Shown here in pieces: positions 1 to 6,537 of a DNA stretch of 6,636 nucleotides. The translations under genes were made by a program, and so were the position numbers. Positions within the stretch are counted from its first letter, which is position 1; each line of letters opens with the position of its first letter. The DNA comes from an uncultured Bacteroidales bacterium. GTDB lineage: Bacteria; Bacteroidota; Bacteroidia; Bacteroidales; Paludibacteraceae. The notes beneath the pieces are model-generated. The model was not told the DNA's origin. It saw only the letters and a program-made list of their open reading frames with translations, and did no database searches. The stretch spans positions 1 through 6,636 of the forward strand of contig CALEPS010000149.1 in NCBI GenBank assembly GCA_937910305.1. Reading direction: 5' to 3'.

Positions 1-15
1 TGCTATCTATCCCTA

Positions 16-42
16 AAAGAAGTAGAGAACTTCTACTTTTTT
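16..42. terminator. AT-rich hairpin with T-tract, possible bidirectional terminator
   Basis: An inverted repeat pairs 16-26 with 32-42 (11 bp including one G-T wobble at 19/39) around a 5-base loop, GAACT. The 3' arm ends in six T (37-42) and the 5' arm begins with AAAA, so it could end transcription on either strand. It lies directly upstream of the nuclease promoter, where a terminator for a gene left of the window would be expected. The stem is weak, with only three G-C pairs, so an incidental hairpin is possible. Confidence 0.4.
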
Positions 43-62
43 CAAAAATTCCGCTCAAAAAC

Positions 63-93
63 TTGCGTATGTGCAATTTTTGTTGTAATTTTG
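63..93 (+). promoter_or_regulatory. Bacteroidetes-type promoter of the S1/P1 nuclease gene
   Basis: TTG at 63-65 is followed, after a 20-bp spacer, by TAATTTTG at 86-93. This fits the Bacteroidetes sigma-ABfr consensus (-33 TTG/TTTG and -7 TAnnTTTG, spacer about 19-21 bp). The predicted start of transcription is near position 100, giving a leader of about 17 bases before the ATG at 117. The promoter lies inside the reading frame that extends back to a TTG at 63, which argues strongly that translation starts at 117 and not upstream. Confidence 0.7.
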
Positions 94-116
94 TACCCGA
101 AAATAATAAATTTTTC

Positions 117-917
117 ATGAAACGCTTTATTTTGGGATTGTTGGTAACTGCTCTGACGGGCATTTACTGTGTTCCTGCGTACGGTTGGGGACAGGAAGGA
201 CACCGTATCATCGCTAAGATCGCATACGACCACCTCAAATGCCGCACACGCAAGAAAGTGGACAAGATCATCGGCGAAAGAGGCATGATCTATTGGGCGA
301 ACTGGGCGGACGAGATCAAGAGCGATAACATCTACCCGCAGAGTATCAAGGACGGATGGCATTTCCAGGACCTGAACGCCGGCATGAGCGACAGTCTCGT
401 CGCCGACGCACTGACCCATTACCCTGCCGAGGGAGGAAACCTCTTCCGCGCACTGGACAGCCTGGAGATAGAGATGGCAGGAGAGAAAGTGCTGCCTCTC
501 AACGAGAACCACATACTCCGTTTTATCATCCATCTCAACGGAGACCGCTACTGCCCGATGCATATCGCACACATGGACGACAAAGGCGGAAACACCGTGC
601 GTATGAAATGGTTCGGACGAGACACCAACCTGCATGCCGTATGGGACTCCAAGATCATCGAGAGCCAGGGATACAGCTACACCGAGTACGCACAGATGAT
701 AGAGGACGAGTACAAAGATATGAAACGGGAGATAATGAACAAAAGCGACGAGCAGCTGCTGGTGGAGAGTTACCATCTGACCGAAGCGATATACCAACAC
801 ATGCAGGTATGGGACGGCAACACCTATCATTACATATACACATGGCGACAGCCCATGGAGCGGCAGCTCTATATCGCCGGAATACGCCTCGCCAAATGGC
901 TGAACGAGAATCTTTGA
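117..917 (+). CDS. Secreted S1/P1-type zinc nuclease
   Basis: Encodes 266 residues, the usual size for bacterial S1/P1 nucleases, which are trinuclear-zinc enzymes cleaving single-stranded DNA/RNA and 3'-nucleotides. Residues 1-23 are a signal peptide ending AYG; cleavage would expose Trp24, matching the family, where the mature N-terminal Trp is itself a zinc ligand. All nine ligands are visible with family-like spacing: W24, H29 (WGQEGH), D65 (WADE), H82 (WHF), H139, D143, H149 (HLNGDRYCPMH), H173 and D177 (NLHAVWD). The protein should therefore be active in the periplasm or outside the cell, probably in nucleic-acid scavenging. The ATG at 117 is preferred over in-frame TTG 63 and ATG 69 because it begins the signal peptide and lies just after the promoter. 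It ends with TGA followed at once by in-frame TAA. No operon partner is obvious: the next gene is 117 bp away on the same strand. Confidence 0.93.
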   Translation: MKRFILGLLVTALTGIYCVPAYGWGQEGHRIIAKIAYDHLKCRTRKKVDKIIGERGMIYWANWADEIKSDNIYPQSIKDGWHFQDLNAGMSDSLVADALTHYPAEGGNLFRALDSLEIEMAGEKVLPLNENHILRFIIHLNGDRYCPMHIAHMDDKGGNTVRMKWFGRDTNLHAVWDSKIIESQGYSYTEYAQMIEDEYKDMKREIMNKSDEQLLVESYHLTEAIYQHMQVWDGNTYHYIYTWRQPMERQLYIAGIRLAKWLNENL

Positions 918-940
918 TAACCCCACCCCAGGGAGTTCTA

Positions 941-961
941 CGGACGGCCACCGGCAGTCCG
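941..961 (+). other. Strong hairpin in the 918-1034 intergenic gap
   Basis: CGGAC (941-945) pairs with GTCCG (957-961) and GCC (947-949) pairs with GGC (953-955) around the loop ACC, with a single G/A mismatch: an 8-bp GC-rich stem. No T-tract follows, so it is not a standard intrinsic terminator; it may be an mRNA 3'-end stabiliser for the nuclease transcript or part of the receptor leader. The rest of the gap has a second weaker imperfect hairpin at 973-999, a purine-rich stretch (989-1010), then an AT-rich stretch before the ATG at 1035. I could not find a convincing TAnnTTTG promoter for the receptor gene here. Confidence 0.5.
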
Positions 962-1034
962 ATCGAGCAGAGCTCTTCACCCGCTCAAGGGAGGGGGAGA
1001 AGGGAAAAAATAACAAACAATTATTTTAAACTCT

Positions 1035-3767
1035 ATGAGAAAATTTATTCCCTTTGTGCTGTGCTTGTTTGCGGCGGGCAGTCTGTTCGCCCAGGCGCAG
1101 AAAGTGACAGGAAGCGTCCGCGACGCGAAGACCGGTGAAGAACTCATCGGCGTCTCGGTCCTGGAGACCGGTACTACCAACGGTAACACCACCGATCTGG
1201 ATGGTAATTTCACACTCAACGTAACCCCCGGAGCTACTTTGCAGTTGTCTTACGTGGGGTACAAGACCTTAGTAGTAGAAAGTCGAAAGTCGAAAGACAA
1301 AAGCATCGACCTCGGCGTCATCAAACTGGAGCCGGAGGCTATCGCCTTGGAGGACGTGACGATCACGGGCCAGATGGCACGTACGCAACAAACGCCGGTG
1401 GCGGTGAGCCAAGTGACGGCATTGGAGATCGAGGAGCGTCTGGCAGGTCAGGAGTTCCCCGAAGTGCTGAAAAACACGCCGGGTGTGCACGCCAACGGTC
1501 AAGGTGGCGGCTGGGGTGACTCGGAGATCTGGATGCGCGGATTCGACAACACCAACGTAGCGACGATGGTCAACGGTGTGCCGATGAATGACATGGAGGG
1601 CGGCACGGTCTATTGGAGCAACTGGCAGGGTCTGAGCGACGTCACATCCGTCATACAGACACAGCGCGGTATGGGTGCGTCCAAACTGTCTGCGCCTTCG
1701 GTGGGCGGTACGATCAACATCGTCACACGCGGTATTGACGCCAAGAAAGGCGGTTCGCTCTCGTACTCCATGGGTAACGACGGCTACAACAAAGTGCTAT
1801 TCTCCGTCTCCACGGGACTGATGAAAAACGGCTGGGCGATTACCGTCATGGGAAGCCGCACGTGGGGTAACGGATATATCCAAGGAACGGGATTCCAAGG
1901 ATATAGCTATTTCGCCAATATCTCCAAACGCATCAACGAGAACCACCAGCTCTCCCTCACCGGTTTCGGTGCGCCGCAGTGGCACTGGACCCGTCCTTCG
2001 GGTTCGTCGGGCGCGCTGACGCTGGCGGAATGGAACCGCGTGGCGCAATACATGCCCTCCGGCATGGACCGCCGCCAATACAACCCTTCCTACGGACGCG
2101 ACAAACGCGGCGAGCAGGCGGGTACGAACTACAACCAGTACCACAAGCCGCAGATCAGCCTGAACCACATCTGGCAGATTGACGACCTCAGCAGCCTGTC
2201 CACTACCGTATATACCTCTATCGGACGCGGCTTCGGACGCACCGCCGAGAACGGACTGAACTCGACTTACAGCTATAGCGACCTCACACGGGGCGCATAC
2301 AACGGTGTGGTGACAACCACCTTCCGCGACCCCGTCACCGGCATGTTCGACTACGGCATGGTACAGGAGATCAATGCCGCCTCCGAATACGGGTCGGAAC
2401 TCGTCATCTGCGAGAACAGAAACTACCACAACTGGGTGGGACTCGTCTCTACCTACGACAAGAAATTCCTCGACTGCCTGGAGCTGACCGCCGGCGTGGA
2501 CGTACGGTGGTACCAGGGCATCCACCAGGCGGTGATCAGCGACCTCTTCGGCGGCAGTTATTATATCGACGCCACCCGTTCGTCCGTCCTGCCGGAGAAC
2601 AATCCCAAACGCAACGACGACGCATGGGTGAACGAGAAACTCGGCGTGGGCGACATCGCCTACCGCGACTACACCGGTACGATCGTACAGGAAGGATTCT
2701 TCGGCAGCCTGGAATACAGCAAGAACAACCTCTCCGCCTTCATCAACGGCTCGATGAGCCTCAACCATAACTGGCGTCAGGACCGCTACTACTACGACAA
2801 CGTCACCGCGCGCGACTCGGTGGTACGTATTGGTGGTACCATCAAGGGAGGTATCAATTACAAGTTCGCCAAATGGCACAACGTCTTCCTCAACGCCGGT
2901 TTTATCAGCCGTGCGCCGAAATACCAGGCGATATACATGTCTGTCAGCACCTCCAATGCTATCAATAACGAAGCCAAGAACGAGAAGATCGCTTCCGTGG
3001 AGATCGGTTACGGGTTCGAGAACCAATACGCCTCTATCCATGTGAACGGCTATTTCACCGAATGGATGGACAAGAGCATGACCAAATACGGCAACCTGAG
3101 CGACCCGGACCAGACCCGGTTCTATATGAACATGACGGGCGTCAATGCGCGCCATATGGGTATCGAGTTCGAAGCCAAAGCCCGTCCTGTCAAATGGCTG
3201 GAGTTGAGCGCTATGTTCTCTATCGGTGACTGGAAATGGGATAGCGACAGCGTGATAGGCCGCGCTTACGACGAACACGGCTTCGCGATGACGGCGGACG
3301 GCCAACGCACCGAGATAGGCGCACCCGACCACGCATGGGCGAAGATCAACATGAAAGGTATCCACGTGGGCGGACAGGCGCAGACCACCGCTAACTTCGG
3401 GATCCTCTTCAAACCCTTCAAAGGCTTCCGCATAGGCGGCGAATACACGCTCTACGACCGCAACTACAGCTACTACTCCTTCTCCGGCTCGAACCTCAGC
3501 CTCGGCAAAGAGATGAATATCGTAGAGCCGTACCGGTGCCCGCTCGGCGGCAGTCTGGACCTGCGGGCAAGCTACTCCTTCAATATGGGTCCGATCCGCG
3601 CAACCATCGGAGGAAACGTGACCAACGTGCTCAACCAATACTACATCGAGAAGGCATGGTCAGCCAGCACGGCTACACAGACCGTGGCGGAGAACACAAA
3701 GGACAACATCTATTTCTTCTACAACAAAGGAAGACAATGGAACGTCCGGCTGAAACTGCAGTTCTGA
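1035..3767 (+). CDS. TonB-dependent outer-membrane receptor, CarboxypepD_reg-like N-terminus, no SusD partner
   Basis: Encodes 910 residues. In order: signal peptide (about 1-22, ending FAQAQ); a carboxypeptidase-regulatory-like beta domain (about 23-98, with VTGSVRDAKTGEELIGVSV and YVGYKTL); a putative TonB box, LEDVTITG (about 105-112); the plug domain (about 120-232, with RGFDNTNVATMVNGVPMND and SVGGTINIVTRG); and a long beta-barrel rich in aromatic residues. It ends RLKLQF with a C-terminal Phe, the usual outer-membrane insertion signal. The family imports large or scarce ligands using energy from TonB-ExbBD. The plug motifs resemble the cobalamin/iron-receptor-like branch more than SusC, and the following gene is not a SusD. 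The ligand cannot be read from sequence. The ATG at 1035 is preceded by an A/T-rich stretch without a Shine-Dalgarno site, normal for Bacteroidetes. A repeat-like insert lies at residues ~83-89. It likely shares a transcript with the lipoprotein gene 55 bp downstream. Confidence 0.93.
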   Translation: MRKFIPFVLCLFAAGSLFAQAQKVTGSVRDAKTGEELIGVSVLETGTTNGNTTDLDGNFTLNVTPGATLQLSYVGYKTLVVESRKSKDKSIDLGVIKLEPEAIALEDVTITGQMARTQQTPVAVSQVTALEIEERLAGQEFPEVLKNTPGVHANGQGGGWGDSEIWMRGFDNTNVATMVNGVPMNDMEGGTVYWSNWQGLSDVTSVIQTQRGMGASKLSAPSVGGTINIVTRGIDAKKGGSLSYSMGNDGYNKVLFSVSTGLMKNGWAITVMGSRTWGNGYIQGTGFQGYSYFANISKRINENHQLSLTGFGAPQWHWTRPSGSSGALTLAEWNRVAQYMPSGMDRRQYNPSYGRDKRGEQAGTNYNQYHKPQISLNHIWQIDDLSSLSTTVYTSIGRGFGRTAENGLNSTYSYSDLTRGAYNGVVTTTFRDPVTGMFDYGMVQEINAASEYGSELVICENRNYHNWVGLVSTYDKKFLDCLELTAGVDVRWYQGIHQAVISDLFGGSYYIDATRSSVLPENNPKRNDDAWVNEKLGVGDIAYRDYTGTIVQEGFFGSLEYSKNNLSAFINGSMSLNHNWRQDRYYYDNVTARDSVVRIGGTIKGGINYKFAKWHNVFLNAGFISRAPKYQAIYMSVSTSNAINNEAKNEKIASVEIGYGFENQYASIHVNGYFTEWMDKSMTKYGNLSDPDQTRFYMNMTGVNARHMGIEFEAKARPVKWLELSAMFSIGDWKWDSDSVIGRAYDEHGFAMTADGQRTEIGAPDHAWAKINMKGIHVGGQAQTTANFGILFKPFKGFRIGGEYTLYDRNYSYYSFSGSNLSLGKEMNIVEPYRCPLGGSLDLRASYSFNMGPIRATIGGNVTNVLNQYYIEKAWSASTATQTVAENTKDNIYFFYNKGRQWNVRLKLQF
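1278..1303 (+). repeat. In-frame GAAAGTC-type microrepeat inside the receptor gene
   Basis: Three consecutive 7-base units (GAAAGTC, GAAAGTC, GAAAGAC) followed by AAAAGC encode the charged string ESRKSKDKS at residues ~82-90, between the regulatory-like domain strand YKTLVV and the strand DLGVIKLEP. The last part, AAAGACAAAAG, recurs in the intergenic repeat upstream of 3816 and in the inverted copy at 5249-5274, where GTCGAAAG follows it. It appears to be a copy or relic of the same repeat family tolerated as a surface loop. Confidence 0.55.
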
Positions 3768-3816
3768 CAGACCGCTTCGCTAAAAGAGAAAAGACCGTTT
3801 CACTAAAAGACAAAAG
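3768..3816 (+). repeat. Tandem imperfect 23-bp direct repeat between receptor and lipoprotein genes
   Basis: Two units lie end to end, 3769-3791 and 3792-3814, identical at 20 of 23 positions (differences at 3775/3798, 3779/3802 and 3788/3811). Each starts AGACCG, has CTAAAAGA in the middle and ends in AAA. Together they make up nearly all of the 55-bp gap between the receptor stop (3765-3767) and the lipoprotein ATG (3823). A third, inverted relative lies at 5249-5274. The tandem pair gives the lipoprotein an A-rich, unstructured leader, but this may be a by-product of repeat insertion. Confidence 0.8.
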
Positions 3817-3822
3817 AATATT

Positions 3823-5178
3823 ATGAAAGCAAACTATATTTTAGGCGCAGCCTTGGTACTGGGTACTTTGTCACTTTGTACTTCGTGCGAGAACTATTTC
3901 GATGAGAAATACATGGATAACGGCGATCCGCAGATTCAGGTGGTCAAGACCTATGACTACGTCTTGGCTGCCGGCGAATACAAGACCATCGCCGAAAACA
4001 AGACCAACAAAGCCTATGCCGTTTACATGGACTCTGTCAACCATCTGAAGAACCGCTATCAGAAAGCCCTGGAGCGCGTAGGTCAGGAGGGGTGTTTCAA
4101 CAACAATGCCTCCGCCGACATGTATGTGCCGGCATTCATCTACGCCAAATACCCGCAACTGGATCCGGGTTCGGTCTTCAACGTCACCTACCTCACGGAC
4201 GACGGTCTGCCAGCTTATCTGCTACCCTACAATGCCGCCACACAGCTGACGCTGGATATCCAGGACGAGAGCGAGATCATCGGCAAACTGCCGCAGCCGG
4301 AAGAGGGTCAGGTGATCGGCGTCGTCTATAACGGCAATGAGGTGCTCTACACCAGCGAGGACGGCTATACCTGGGCTCCCGCCACCCTGCCGGCGAACAT
4401 GTACATGCTCCCGGCGGAAGCCAACGGACAAGTAGAGAAATGGCTGCTCAACAAGTTCCCTTATGCGGTAGCAGACCAGGTCGTTGCCGTCATATGGTAC
4501 GACTCCGCAGCCAAACATTATGTGGCGTATGAGTTCCATTTCGACGGTTCTTCGTGGAAAGCGGACACCGGTGTGGTGGAAGAGACCATGTCCTTCGCTC
4601 TGGCAGAGGGGTGGAAAGCGAACCTCTCTACCTACTACCGCCAGGCTATCGCCGGAGAAGGCAACTTAGGCAAGATCACCATGCACCATTACGATCTGGA
4701 GGACGGAATCACCTATATCTGGCGGTTCGATAACCTGTATGGCATGCGCGGCTCTTCCTACGTGGGCGGACCCCACTACGGAGAAGGATGGTTTGTCACC
4801 CCGAAGATCAAACTGAAGAACGCCGTCGCTCCGGCGCTCAGTTTCGACCACGCGCTGAACTACGGACCTCTGGACGAGACACGCGAACAACAGATCACAG
4901 TCTGGGTATCCACCGACTACACCGACGACGCACGCTCGGCTACATGGACCCAACTGCCTTGGAACAAATGGGATGGCGAAAAAGGCGTGCCGGATGCTAA
5001 CAGCTGGACCTATTACAACTCCGGCAGAATGGACCTCAGCGCCTGGAACGGACAGACGATATACATCGGCTTCCGGTATAAGACTGAGTCAGGACAGACC
5101 TGCCCCACATGGGAGGTAAAGAACATCCTCGTAAACGAACCGGAAGAAGAGGAAGGCAAAGAGGAAGAACAGGAATAG
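3823..5178 (+). CDS. Surface-type lipoprotein with choice-of-anchor-J-like C-terminal domain
   Basis: Encodes 451 residues. It begins with a lipoprotein signal peptide whose lipobox LCTSC places the lipidated cysteine at residue 22. The residues after it (ENYFDEKYMD) are acidic, resembling the Bacteroidetes export signal that sends lipoproteins to the cell surface. Residues ~43-125 (KTYDYVLAAGEYKTIAENK to FNVTY) match a conserved N-terminal part I know from Bacteroidales choice-of-anchor-J lipoproteins. Two loosely similar beta modules follow (~163-188 and ~219-248, each ending with a G-x-x-W pattern). Residues ~295-437 are a jelly-roll-like domain (WRFDNLYG, GWFVTPKI, LSFDHALNYG, ITVWVSTDY, IYIGFRYK). 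The tail is strongly acidic (EEEEGKEEEQE). Its position behind a TonB receptor and before a terminator suggests it is the ligand-capturing or lid partner of that receptor, replacing SusD; the ligand is unknown. No catalytic motif was seen. Confidence 0.85.
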   Translation: MKANYILGAALVLGTLSLCTSCENYFDEKYMDNGDPQIQVVKTYDYVLAAGEYKTIAENKTNKAYAVYMDSVNHLKNRYQKALERVGQEGCFNNNASADMYVPAFIYAKYPQLDPGSVFNVTYLTDDGLPAYLLPYNAATQLTLDIQDESEIIGKLPQPEEGQVIGVVYNGNEVLYTSEDGYTWAPATLPANMYMLPAEANGQVEKWLLNKFPYAVADQVVAVIWYDSAAKHYVAYEFHFDGSSWKADTGVVEETMSFALAEGWKANLSTYYRQAIAGEGNLGKITMHHYDLEDGITYIWRFDNLYGMRGSSYVGGPHYGEGWFVTPKIKLKNAVAPALSFDHALNYGPLDETREQQITVWVSTDYTDDARSATWTQLPWNKWDGEKGVPDANSWTYYNSGRMDLSAWNGQTIYIGFRYKTESGQTCPTWEVKNILVNEPEEEEGKEEEQE

Positions 5179-5197
5179 GAATAAGAGAGCCAAAAAG

Positions 5198-5225
5198 AAA
5201 GGCTGCCGGGTGGCAGCCTTTTTTT
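5198..5225 (+). terminator. Intrinsic terminator of the receptor-lipoprotein unit
   Basis: A perfect 10-bp stem, AAAGGCTGCC (5198-5207) with its complement at 5212-5221, closes a GGGT loop and runs into seven T (5219-5225). It starts 19 bases after the lipoprotein stop. An A-rich run on the 5' side (5192-5200) means it could also stop minus-strand transcripts from the convergent DUF4301 remnant. Confidence 0.93.
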
Positions 5226-5248
5226 ATCTTACGACTTTCTGCTTTCGA

Positions 5249-5274
5249 CTTTTGTCTTACAGCGTAGCGGTCTT
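5249..5274 (-). repeat. Inverted third copy of the dispersed intergenic repeat
   Basis: Read on the minus strand, this 26-base stretch starts AAGACCGCT and ends AAGACAAAAG. It matches the two tandem units before 3816 at 21 of 26 positions each. It continues on the minus strand into TCGAAAG (5242-5248) and a further GAAAGTCG (5232-5239), the same module seen inside the receptor gene. It sits in the 57-bp gap between the terminator and the DUF4301 stop codon. Confidence 0.75.
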
Positions 5275-5282
5275 TCTACTTC

Positions 5283-5795
5283 CTATTGGTGCTCCGGACG
5301 CAGCAGGTCGTTCACCGTCTTGACGGGGTTGAAGGTACTTACCGGTACCTCTACGAAGATCGTGTTCCAGCGGCTCATGGCACCGTTCCATAGACCCGGC
5401 AGCTCCAGCGCAAGGAGTTCCTTGCCGTCCTTCGACTTGTTGGAGATGAAGCCTGTCTGCGGATCGACGAACGAAGGCAGATCGAACGGCTTGCCTTCGT
5501 AGTCGCGGATAGCGCATACCAGATCCACCGGATTGAAGTGGGTGCTCTGTTTCATCAGTTCGGGGTCGCTGATCTGGCTGGACTCCAGTATCTGATACGA
5601 TATAGAGCCGTCTGCTTCGCGCACGAGGAACGGACCGCCGCCGGGTTCTCCGGTGTTCTTCACCACTCCGCAGACACGGATAGGCCTGTTCAGCTTGGCG
5701 CGCTCCTCATCGCTCAGGCTCGGGTCACGTAGCGCCTCGAAGACGCGTTTCTGCTCCGTCACCAGCACACCTGCCAGGATCTGTTTGTAACGGAT
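5283..5795 (-). pseudogene. DUF4301 protein, C-terminal ~170 residues only (5' part missing)
   Basis: On the minus strand, the stretch from IRYKQILAGVLV to the stop TAG (5283-5285) matches the C-terminus of the Bacteroidetes DUF4301 family (PF14134). Recognisable pieces are RPIRVCGVVKNTGEPGGGPF, THFNPVDLVC, DPQTGFISNKSKDGKE, ALELPGLWNGAMSRWNTIFVE and VKTVNDLLRPEHQ. The family is, from memory, about 500 residues, so roughly two thirds is missing. The frame stays open by chance to an ATG at 5918, giving a 211-residue reading frame, but its first ~41 residues (MCVRSSRRNK...) are antisense to a plus-strand membrane-protein fragment and do not resemble the family. The break lies at about 5787-5797. 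The function of DUF4301 is not known to me. The remnant has no visible promoter and is probably not expressed, if the junction is real. Confidence 0.85.
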
Positions 5796-5796
5796 G

Positions 5797-5997
5797 GCCC
5801 ACGCGGCGACAACGCGCTTTGTCAGATTCCGCTGGCACCAGTTTATGCTCGGTCCGGCGATCGGCTCTGCGCTGTACCTGATCGTGATTTTGTTCCTGCG
5901 CGACGACCGCACGCACATGGCGGAGGTGGAGCGTCAGCTCAAGGAAAAGCGGGAAGCCGCCGCCGCGCAGGCAGAGCCGGTCGCAATTGAAGGTTGA
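5797..5997 (+). pseudogene. C-terminal fragment of an integral membrane protein, probably a transporter
   Basis: A plus-strand frame opens after TAA 5788-5790 and ends at TGA 5995-5997. It encodes a short basic lead, one clear membrane helix (FMLGPAIGSALYLIVILFL), then RDDRTHMAEVERQLKEKRE and an Ala/Gln/Glu-rich end. A last helix followed by a charged cytoplasmic tail is how many Bacteroidetes MFS or sugar-cation symporters end. The sense of this frame is supported by its coherent helix-plus-amphipathic-tail pattern, whereas the opposite frames are Arg/Cys-rich noise. The ATG at 5794 is probably accidental: the upstream part of the gene is missing at the same point where DUF4301 is cut. A free 67-residue single-pass protein cannot be fully excluded. 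Confidence 0.55.
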
Positions 5998-6023
5998 AAA
6001 TTAGCTGCTTTAAAGAGAATCGT

Positions 6024-6509
6024 ATGAGACTGATTTATATTACAGGCGCGCCGCGCTGCGGCAAAACGACATTGGCGAATCAGATGGCAAAGGAACAAAA
6101 CGTGTCTGTTTTCAGTTTGGATGCATTTTCAAAGGCCGTGAGGTCTGCGTTTGACGATTTCAAACTTTATACAGATGAGATTTCGATTCGGCCAACCGTT
6201 AATGGTGATACATTCCTTGATTTGACGGCGAATTATATCCACCATTTCTTTGCTGATTATCACAATCAGACGCTGATCGTGGAGGGGTGTCATTTTACAC
6301 CGACGGCATTTCACGCAAGGTTCCCTGATGCCGAAATCATTGCGCTTGGCAGAACAGGGGAAATAAAAGAAATTATAGAAGCTATCAAAGAAAAAGACTG
6401 GATGCAAACGCTGCCGGAAAAAACGATCAACCGATATGCCGAACTGATACGCAATGACTCCATGGAGTTGAAGCACAATGCCGGATTTTATCGTTACATA
6501 GAGATATAA
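6024..6509 (+). CDS. Small P-loop ATPase/kinase-like protein
   Basis: Encodes 161 residues. The protein starts MRLIYITGAPRCGKTTLANQ: a beta strand followed by a Walker A P-loop, GAPRCGKTT (residues 8-16), as in adenylate-kinase/zeta-toxin-like small nucleotide or metabolite kinases. A hydrophobic strand ending in an acid, LIVEGCHF (about residue 92), could be the Walker B position, and the Arg/Lys-rich C-terminal half could hold the lid. No specific substrate can be assigned. The ATG at 6024 directly before the first beta strand is preferred over in-frame TTG 5994, which would add ten uncharacteristic residues and overlap the upstream TGA; AAAGAG at 6012-6017 is at best a weak ribosome-binding site. 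Base composition is lower in GC than the genes at 117-5178, and the protein looks clostridial to me. It is followed at 6512 by a minus-strand-type terminator and a sigma-70 promoter, unlike anything earlier in the window. Confidence 0.8.
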   Translation: MRLIYITGAPRCGKTTLANQMAKEQNVSVFSLDAFSKAVRSAFDDFKLYTDEISIRPTVNGDTFLDLTANYIHHFFADYHNQTLIVEGCHFTPTAFHARFPDAEIIALGRTGEIKEIIEAIKEKDWMQTLPEKTINRYAELIRNDSMELKHNAGFYRYIEI

Positions 6510-6511
6510 GT

Positions 6512-6537
6512 AAAAACAAAAACCGCTTGACAAGCGG
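6512..6537 (-). terminator. Intrinsic terminator for a minus-strand transcript, overlapping a plus-strand -35 box
   Basis: CCGCTTG (6523-6529), A, CAAGCGG (6531-6537) is a perfect 15-base palindrome about a central base. It folds as a 6-bp stem with a 3-base loop. On the minus strand it is followed by TTTTTGTTTTT (6522 down to 6512), the standard layout of an intrinsic terminator. On the plus strand no T-tract follows, so it does not obviously end the P-loop gene. This implies a leftward gene lying to the right of the window. Alternatively the palindrome is an operator, since it covers the -35 box of the promoter at 6527-6555. Confidence 0.6.

Noticed and set aside
42..1016. A 324-residue open frame on the minus strand over the nuclease gene
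   Set aside because: The plus strand has all nine zinc ligands of S1/P1 nuclease; the antisense frame has no recognisable family features.
1022..1029. TATTTTAA as a -7 promoter element for the receptor
   Set aside because: It differs from TAnnTTTG at two positions and would start transcription at or after the ATG at 1035.
356..1138. A 260-residue plus-strand frame overlapping the nuclease and the receptor start
   Set aside because: Arg/Gln/His-rich shadow in another frame of two real genes, with no start signals.
1797..3638. A 613-residue open frame on the minus strand inside the receptor gene
   Set aside because: It is antisense to a well-supported TonB receptor, is rich in V/A/H/D without domain motifs, and results from GC-rich codon use in the true gene.
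3768..3816. CRISPR array
   Set aside because: The two units are directly adjacent with no spacers, and no cas genes are present.
1035..5178. A SusC/SusD polysaccharide-utilisation pair
   Set aside because: The receptor plug resembles the non-SusC branch, and the lipoprotein lacks SusD-type helical TPR features and ends in a beta jelly-roll-like domain.
5283..5918. A complete 211-residue minus-strand protein
   Set aside because: Only the last ~170 residues match DUF4301; the first ~41 are antisense to a credible membrane-protein fragment, so I list a truncated remnant instead.
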